Origin: Hofstenia miamia
Taxonomy: Eukaryota; Xenacoelomorpha; Acoela; Hofsteniidae
Assembly: GCA_900660155.1 (NCBI GenBank)
Contig: CABFPE010000631.1
Location: forward strand, 68,444-132,443
DNA length: 64,000 nucleotides
Reading direction: 5' to 3'
Position numbers and translations under genes: made by a program. Under the pieces are notes generated by a model that was given only the letters and a program-made list of their open reading frames with translations, did not search any database and was not told the origin of the DNA. Positions 23,193 through 64,000 of the stretch are shown one piece after another. Every line of letters begins with the position of its first letter. The stretch's first letter is position 1.

Positions 23193-23212
23193 ATATATAT
23201 ATATATATATAT
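23193..23212. repeat. (AT)n microsatellite
   Basis: A short AT run within a longer low-complexity TAATA stretch. Confidence 0.85.
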
Positions 23213-23265
23213 TATAATATAATATAATAAATGTATATAAATCATGGCGATGCGTCATATTACAT

Positions 23266-23574
23266 ATGATACTTTTCATTAATAAAATTTTGGATATTTC
23301 AAATCAGCGTTCCCCTTGCAATAAACTACAATTCCTATTATATGCGCATTCAACTTGTAATTCGAGGAATTCTAAATTCAGAAAAGTGAAGTTTAAAATA
23401 CATTTTCTTAAAAATTCATTTTTAAACTCAACAATTGAACTATGGAATAACTTACCAATTGAACTAAAGCGAATCAAAAGTCGCAGGAAATTTAAAAGCC
23501 AAATCAATAACTGCCTCGGTAAGCAACATATCCTTAAAATCGGTTGGAATACTGTACGGTTGCTAAATATGTAA
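23266..23574 (+). mobile_element. LINE 3' terminal coding fragment
   Basis: A 102-residue open frame carries STIELWNNLPIELKRIKS-RKFKS. This is the W-N-LP-x-I-K-x2-S-x3-FK pattern that ends many LINE polymerase proteins. Only the last part of the protein is present, with no reverse transcriptase directly upstream. Confidence 0.55.
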
Positions 23575-23639
23575 TATTTTTCTACATAAAAAATTATAAA
23601 TCTAGATTTTATTTTATAAATTTTGTCCTTTTTTCAACG

Positions 23640-25560
23640 GAAAATTGTTTCCTTTAAATGGATGTGAATTCCATGAATGATGACGATTTCATTGATTACC
23701 TTATTCGTATATGCAAAGAAAAAATATAAGAATTCAGAAGTAAATCAATTGTATGTAATTGCTAGCTAAGTTTAAATCTAAAGCTAATATAGAATTGCGA
23801 CCATATTCCGAAAGTGTTAAAATTGAAAGTTGTTCATCAATTGCTCAGAAAACATTTTCATCTAAAATATTAGTTCAAGATACACATCAGGTGAGTGCAG
23901 ACAAGCTTACTAAAAGCACCAAGGAACTATTGCTAAATCAAAATATAATCCCAAGAAAAACTACAATAGTTGAATGTTCTCATGAAAATTCAATTGTTGA
24001 GATCAAAGGAAAGTTTGAAGCACCTGGAATTACATTTAAAGTGATTCAGCAAAAAAATAGAATGACAACAGTTTTTGTCTGGAATTAATCAGTCTTGTAA
24101 AAGTAAGTTGTTTTCTTTTAAAAAGCTAATTGAGACAGCTAATAGAAATTATGATAATCTCTTCAATTTAAAAATTGAGGAACTCAAAAATTTTATTTTG
24201 AAATTTTAAGAATGCAACATCACCTGGTCCTGATGGAATCGCGAACAGACATTTAAAATTTCTATCAAGTCAAGAGATTTCTTTTTTACATTGTATTCTA
24301 GATTCATATCAATTCCATTCTTATTTTATATTTTATTGGAAAAATGCAATTGTCAAGTTTATTCCAAAAATTACAAATCTTTCAAAGCCAAATCATTATC
24401 ATTGAGTTAGTTTGACAATTAACATTGGCCAGATTTTAGAAAAGATTCTAGTTTCCCACATAAAAATAAATGAAGTAGATTTTCAGAATTTTAATTTAGA
24501 TATCGACAAGGTATGTCCATTAATATATTCCTGGAAAGTATTACATAATATATTTCTTTAAACAAAAAACCACGGTTATACAGTAGCATGTGATTTTAGT
24601 CAAATTTTTTATTTTGTTTTACGTTAAAAAATTATCAACAATTTATTCACCAAGCCTTGCACTCTTCATCGTATCAAATTCATACACTCTCATCTTCATA
24701 ATAGAAACATCTAAATGGGAAAGAAACTTTGTTTTTATCACTATTTCTTTTTAATCCAGTGCTTGACAGTCTTCTATATGAAATAAATTTGTCGACTACT
24801 AACGTAACAGCTTATGCTGATGATGTAACAGTTCAATCTTGCTCTCTAGACAACATTTTCAGAATTAATCACATCATGATAAAAAATTCCCTAGGCCTAA
24901 AACTAAATATTGAAAAATCGAAAATTATGTTATCCTCTAAAAAGCATATTGAAAGGTTTCTTGTGTTCCTTCTGACAATGAAATATAAAATTTGGGCCTA
25001 ACATTAGATAAAAATTTGAACTTCTATGCACGACTCATAAAGAAATCATTCCCAATTAAGCAAATCGCACATAAGCAATTTGGTTTAAAATCACCTGTTA
25101 CTCTCATATGTGCAATATATAATTTGATGGTTATTCCTGCAACTAAATATGTTTCTGAAGTTTATCTTCCTTGCATTATGAAATCAAAGTTATTCTTCAG
25201 ATAATAAGAGAATATTAATACTGTAATACTGTGCTTTAGTTCATTTAGTGCTGCTGCCTCAAACATTACAATTCCCTTATCTAAGATTACTCTTTTAAAC
25301 AGGATTTTCCTTAAATATGATTTCGAACGTTTCTATGATGAATATGCTAATCTAAGACTAAAAGTATGTATGATTCTCCTAATGAGATTTTATCATTATC
25401 TGCAAACCTTGATCATCGCTATACATCTTTAATAGCTGGCGACTGTAAGCTTTATTCAGTTTTTAATTTTGTAGCTTACTAAGTATATAATTGTCAAGAT
25501 TGGCAACTCTTGCGAGCTAGGAAAGTGTTATGGACAACAACTGCTTACTTCATCATTCGT
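23640..25560 (+). mobile_element. decayed LINE polymerase with YADD motif
   Basis: Plus-strand fragments run in order. An upstream open frame (23759-24088) has no clear domain. The next block (24200-24480) carries SPGPDGIANRHLKFL, WKNAIVKFIPKI and IGQILEKILVSHIK. The frame 24729-25001 holds TAYADDVTV (catalytic AxDD) and LKLNIEKSKIM. The frame 24992-25204 carries the thumb region (IYNLMVIPATKYVSEVYLP). Order and motifs are those of a non-LTR reverse transcriptase. The coding region is split among frames with stops, so the copy is dead. Confidence 0.8.
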
Positions 25561-25682
25561 TATTAGATTAAATTAAAATTAAGGTGCTTATAACTTTAAT
25601 TGTAAAATTGTTATAATTATTAGTAGACTCTGCTATGCTTCTATTAAAAAATTTCGAATTTTGAATTTTGAAACAACGAAAA

Positions 25683-25762
25683 TACTGCATATTTAGAGGG
25701 AAAATTTTGTAAATTGACAATGCTCAAATTGAGCGAAATATATCTCATTTAGTCTAATGTGT
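25683..25762 (+). repeat. LINE-associated 3' repeat, copy 1
   Basis: About 80 bp, roughly 80% identical to 28384-28462. Each copy follows a LINE C-terminal coding remnant by 150-250 bp, so this is probably a shared LINE 3'UTR. Confidence 0.6.
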
Positions 25763-27950
25763 TGCAACACATTGGTGCTTTCATTGGGAGATTTTCGTGC
25801 TAATTTTTCAAAATATATCATATTTGCTATCTAGTTTATTGGAAATTTTCTAATTATGTTCACAATATTCTCGAAAAAGGTACATAAATTTACAAATATC
25901 TTTCAATTTTGTGCCAATTTTAAAGAATTTCTGATTTTCTAAGAAATGCTAAAATCAATGTTGAGGCAACATTTTTATCACTAAAAATATATTTGAAATT
26001 TCTAGTTAGACTAGCATTTGCATTAGTTCTTTAGTTATCTTAGTAACAAAGCTTATCTCACTCATTTTTTTACATCATGTACCGTCAAAAATATAACTTC
26101 ATTCGTGTATATGAATTTTTACAGTCAGTTAAGATCATTCAATTCCCAACATCTAATTTCCTAAAGGAACTGATATGATTCTGACCTACAAGATATTAGC
26201 TAAGAAATTATACATGTGTATCTTCCTCTGCCAAGTTTGTAATGTACAACATGAAATATTAAAAACAATTAGTAATCATTCAACTACCATTTTTCCATTG
26301 ATAAACTATGCATTAATACTGCAAAACGCAGTTTTTCTCAATCAAATCTTTAATAGTACATTAATCTCATTAAAATTATCTCTGTTTTTGCAAAGTTATT
26401 TTAAAAAAGGTGCTCACAATGTAATTTCTGACCCAGTTTCGGCTGTCCGGAGTTTTCATTGTTTTCAATGATGTTATTTATCTTATCTTTAAAGTTGTAA
26501 TCTATGAACTCCATTGGACATTGATTCCTTCGCAAAACCTTTTTAAATGAGACAATTTTTTGATAAATTTTAAAAGCAGTATCACCAAGGAGTCATAAAG
26601 GATAGCTAGGTGCCACCCGCAAAATTCTTAAAGATGCTACATCTCTAATGAGGTTCTACAAAGGAACCAACATATTGAGGCATATAATGGGACTGATGTT
26701 AGAAACCAATTTAACTGACATTGGTACAGAATACTTGGGAAATTTCGTAAAAAATTGTTAACTGGAATCAGAAGAACATAAGTAATAATCGATATCAGAA
26801 CGGTTAAAAAACACTAAATTCAATTTACTTATAAAGTATTAACCAAGAAAATTGAAAATTTTTAACTGAACATCGTGGAATCAATATGTATTGAATTAAT
26901 CAGATTTGTCAATGGATCTGGATCTGAAAATGCAATCCATTGATATCAGGGATATTTTGTGGAGCCTAAATATTTGTTCGATCGTAAGGTCAACTAGAGT
27001 GATTACAGACAGACGTTAGTATTGATATTAATACCAAAGAAATTATTTTTGCATCTGAAAATGTGTTGCAAATCTCTATGTTTCTCATTCTTAGGGATCA
27101 TTAGAATTCAGGTTAGGTATGAATTGGCATTTTATCGAAGAAACTATATGTAACGGTTAACAAATCCACTGTTAATATACTAATAATGAGTTCCTCTCAG
27201 GGCTTCCAACAGCACTGCTGTTAACAGCTCCAGGCTGTTACAGCAAATAGTAACCAAGTTCTGTTTAAAACAGCAAATTAAATTCAGGCATATTGGTCTA
27301 TTATCTGTGTTGTTCACACACTATCAATGCATTTCAATCCCTTCAACAGAACATTAAAGACGGTCGGACTTCAGACCAGTGTTGAAATTTTTGATAAAGA
27401 TAAGTGCAGCCCAAAGTACATCAACAAATTCCATTGTAAGAGGGTACTTTAACTTATCTATTATATTTTATATTTGGAGATGACTTGTTGCCATATTTAT
27501 TACAGCTGTATTTATGGCTTAATTTGTTTTTCGTGCTATGTTTTTAGATACATGTATATGTATGCTATCCATTTTAAAATTCGCATTAAAGTTTAATAAT
27601 TTCTTTCAAAGTATATTGTCTTTTTTTAATTATGTTTAAGGACAATTTTATTGCTTCCTATCCAGTGGCGAATGGTCCCTCTTCAGTTTTTCAAAATTGA
27701 ATTTGATTGGTTAAATACGAAAATTTTCGCCAAAAAATTACAATATTGAAAAAACTAAGTCAGCAAATGCATTTCAGAGTCTATTTTTCAATATTTTCAT
27801 ATTATCAAGACCGTAAAAAAAATACCGAGCGTACGCCCCTGTCCCTATCCATGCAATACCGGATCTTATATTCGAATTTTTTTATCGAAAAACTTTTCGA
27901 AGCCAATGACAATTTATAAAAAACTTCTAAGTACATTTTACAAAATTCTT
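25763..27950. other. no gene recognised
   Basis: AT-rich. Open frames at 26175-26471 and 27707-27919 show no domain. Two adjacent CTG/CAG-type palindromes lie at 27217-27228 and 27234-27244. Confidence 0.35.
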
Positions 27951-27959
27951 AAAAAAATC

Positions 27960-28230
27960 GTTCCTTACAATTCAACAATTTCCCTAATTTTAAAACTCCA
28001 AGTTTTCATAGTAAACGCACTTTAGTTATAAGGCAAAAAAATTCGAAGAACAAACAAATGCAAAATTCTTATGTTAATACCTCAATCCGTCTTTGGCATG
28101 AATTGCCTACAGAAATTAAGAAAACCAAGTCTCTAAAAACCTTTAAAACAAACAATTATATAAATCGCGTAAGCCTGAATTGTTCGAATATAACTGGGGA
28201 GGTTTCAAATTTATTAACGTTGATTATAGT
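27960..28230 (+). mobile_element. LINE 3' terminal coding fragment
   Basis: The plus strand contains SYVNTSIRLWHELPTEIKKT then SLKTFKTN, the same W-x-LP-x-IK-x-SLK-FK ending as at 23266-23574. Only the C-terminal part is present. Confidence 0.55.
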
Positions 28231-28383
28231 ACTAAATGAAATTGAATTTAAGTGTAATTATACTTTTCTTATAAATTCTGTATACATAAAAGTGTGCATG
28301 TATACTTTAGAGGCACTTTTGTACTGTGAGCAATACATATATATATATCTAATCAACGTTTAATTACATAATATCTTTTAATT

Positions 28384-28462
28384 TAATAATGCATATTTAG
28401 ATGGAAAATTTTGTAAATTGACGATACACAAGTTGACCGAAATATATCCCTTTCAGTCTAAT
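28384..28462 (+). repeat. LINE-associated 3' repeat, copy 2
   Basis: The partner of 25683-25762. It starts ATGCATATTTAGATGG and continues with GAAAATTTTGTAAATTGAC. Confidence 0.6.
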
Positions 28463-29188
28463 GTTTCTATTAAATTTAAAATATTTATATTGTTAAATTT
28501 AGCACAAAATATAGTTTCTTATCTCAAATAAATATCGAAATGCTAGAAACGTCGAAGTACAAATTTTATTTTCATGATCGACGGTTGAATTTATTCTAGA
28601 AGCTCATTTCGTGTATTGACATGTTGAGGAGTGTTCCCCAAATCATTTCGGTATTGATCGAATATTATTTGTTTACAAATTCTTCTAAGGATTCGACACA
28701 ATAATGTTGTCCTACATATCTGTAGATGACAAAATACCAAATCTTATAGACGTTTTAAAAGGTAGCTGAAGCTAACCATTTGAAACCAAACTGTGAAGTA
28801 CATATTTATATTTACAGATTTATAAATTTTTATCATTTGTTTTGTATACATACAAAATAATATACAGTAAATAAAATTTTGAAATGGGATTGAATGAAAT
28901 TGTGTCAATGAAGTAAATGGAATGTTAGATTTAAATTATAAACTTGTGATTCAATTACTCTTATCAATATAACAATGCGTTCTTGAGATGGTGCCATTCA
29001 CGGTATTCGACGAAACACGCAAATAATTTTTAGTATATTTTTCAGCAGAGCATAATTATTGTCAATCGAAATAAATTATTCAGGAATACTAGAACTTTAA
29101 TAATTTTATTTTCAAACGCATAGAATCAACAACACGAATTTTTTACAATTTTCTATTAAACAAAATAATAAATGCGAAATATTTGCGG
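28463..29188. other. 3' flank of the clathrin gene
   Basis: Mostly noncoding. Sequence next to 29189 is the clathrin 3'UTR on the minus strand. A minus-strand AATAAA is visible as TTTATT near 29161-29173, shortly after the stop, and could be the poly(A) signal. Confidence 0.4.
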
Positions 29189-63545
<34,357 letters not shown>

Positions 63546-63558
63546 CTAAAAAATACAG

Positions 63559-63585
63559 TAATATATATATATATATATATATATA
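63559..63585. repeat. (TA)n run in clathrin intron
   Basis: A TA repeat immediately before the transposon at 63586. It would have supplied many TA target sites. Confidence 0.9.
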
Positions 63586-64000
63586 GGGTGGCCCACAAAA
63601 ATCTACCCATTTTTCTTTGTTGATATCATCAAGGAAAATAAATATTTACTTTTCATTTTCAGGTAAGCTGTTAACAAGGCCAGTAGAATTAGATTGATAC
63701 CAAAATGGATGTGGTTCATCAATTTTCAGTGCACGAAAGGACAAAAATTCTTGAAAGTTACTTTTCAACCAAATCAGTGATTCTAACGCAGAGGACATTT
63801 CGGAGGGAATTTCCTGGGAGAAAGGTTCCATGCAGAAAAACGATTACGAATATTGTAGAGAAATTCAGGAACACTGGCAGTGTGGGAAATGACAATAAAG
63901 GTCATAGCGGGCGGCAAGTTACTGTCAGAACACCAGAGAATGTTCAGGCAGTGAGGGAACATCTTGAACAGTCACCACGAAAATCGACAAGACGACTGTC
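63586..64000 (+). mobile_element. Tc1/mariner-superfamily transposon, 5' part (runs off the window)
   Basis: The element starts GGGTGGCCCACAAAAATCTA directly after TA. A plus-strand frame opens at ATG 63705 and stays open for 98 codons to the window edge. It contains FSVHERTKILESYFSTKSVI, QRTFRREFPGRKVPCRKTIT and VRTPENVQAVREHLEQSPRK, an N-terminal helix-turn-helix transposase region. I know this type from insects and other invertebrates as part of the Tc1/mariner (DUF4817-like) transposases. No break is visible so far, so the insertion looks recent. It lies in a clathrin intron, antisense, 40 bp from the exon 63081-63545. Confidence 0.85.

Overview
This is a piece of an animal nuclear genome. 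It is strongly AT-rich, with many (TA)n runs, two assembly gaps (6 N at 16084-16089 and 180 N at 49675-49854), spliced host genes and a dense load of decayed transposons. The clathrin heavy chain reads more like protostome or cnidarian versions than vertebrate ones. Introns are bimodal: three are 39-41 nt and others reach about 10 kb. Several genes have a pyrimidine-AG acceptor 1-21 nt before the start codon, as in animals with spliced-leader trans-splicing. I infer an invertebrate, probably marine, and cannot name the lineage.

Left part (1-8350): no intact host gene. It holds a tRNA-like sequence, a MITE of about 140 bp, a broken minus-strand SWIM zinc finger/YqaJ-nuclease gene, and a decayed minus-strand LINE with a PHD finger, an APE endonuclease and a reverse transcriptase. 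From 8354 a closely spaced pair on the plus strand, a 50-residue COX14-like membrane protein and ZNHIT2, looks like a two-gene operon. A full-length but dead Tc1-like element follows (10877-12298), then an intronless RNF212-type meiotic RING protein (12958-13683).

Middle (13.7-29 kb): a transposon graveyard with a P-element/THAP9-like relic, several plus-strand LINE fragments, a perfect 92-bp direct repeat and a repeat pair lying against the small gap. I found no confident host gene here.

Right part (29189 to the window edge): the minus strand is occupied by the clathrin heavy chain gene. Nineteen exons encode about 1300 residues, from just after the N-terminal propeller to the stop codon; the 5' exons lie beyond position 64000. 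Its introns hold an internally deleted hAT transposon, two MITEs with clear target-site duplications (TAA, and 8-bp AGTGTACT), a GC-rich dispersed-type element, LINE fragments and, at the right edge, a Tc1/mariner-type element whose transposase frame is still open. They also hold small unassigned coding candidates: 38536-38781 on the plus strand, and 40498-42225, 46634-46831, 51845-52021 and 52916-53130 on the minus strand. The 40498-42225 set is the most intriguing: three phase-compatible exons ending in a stop that could be an alternative clathrin 3' end or part of an unrecognised gene.
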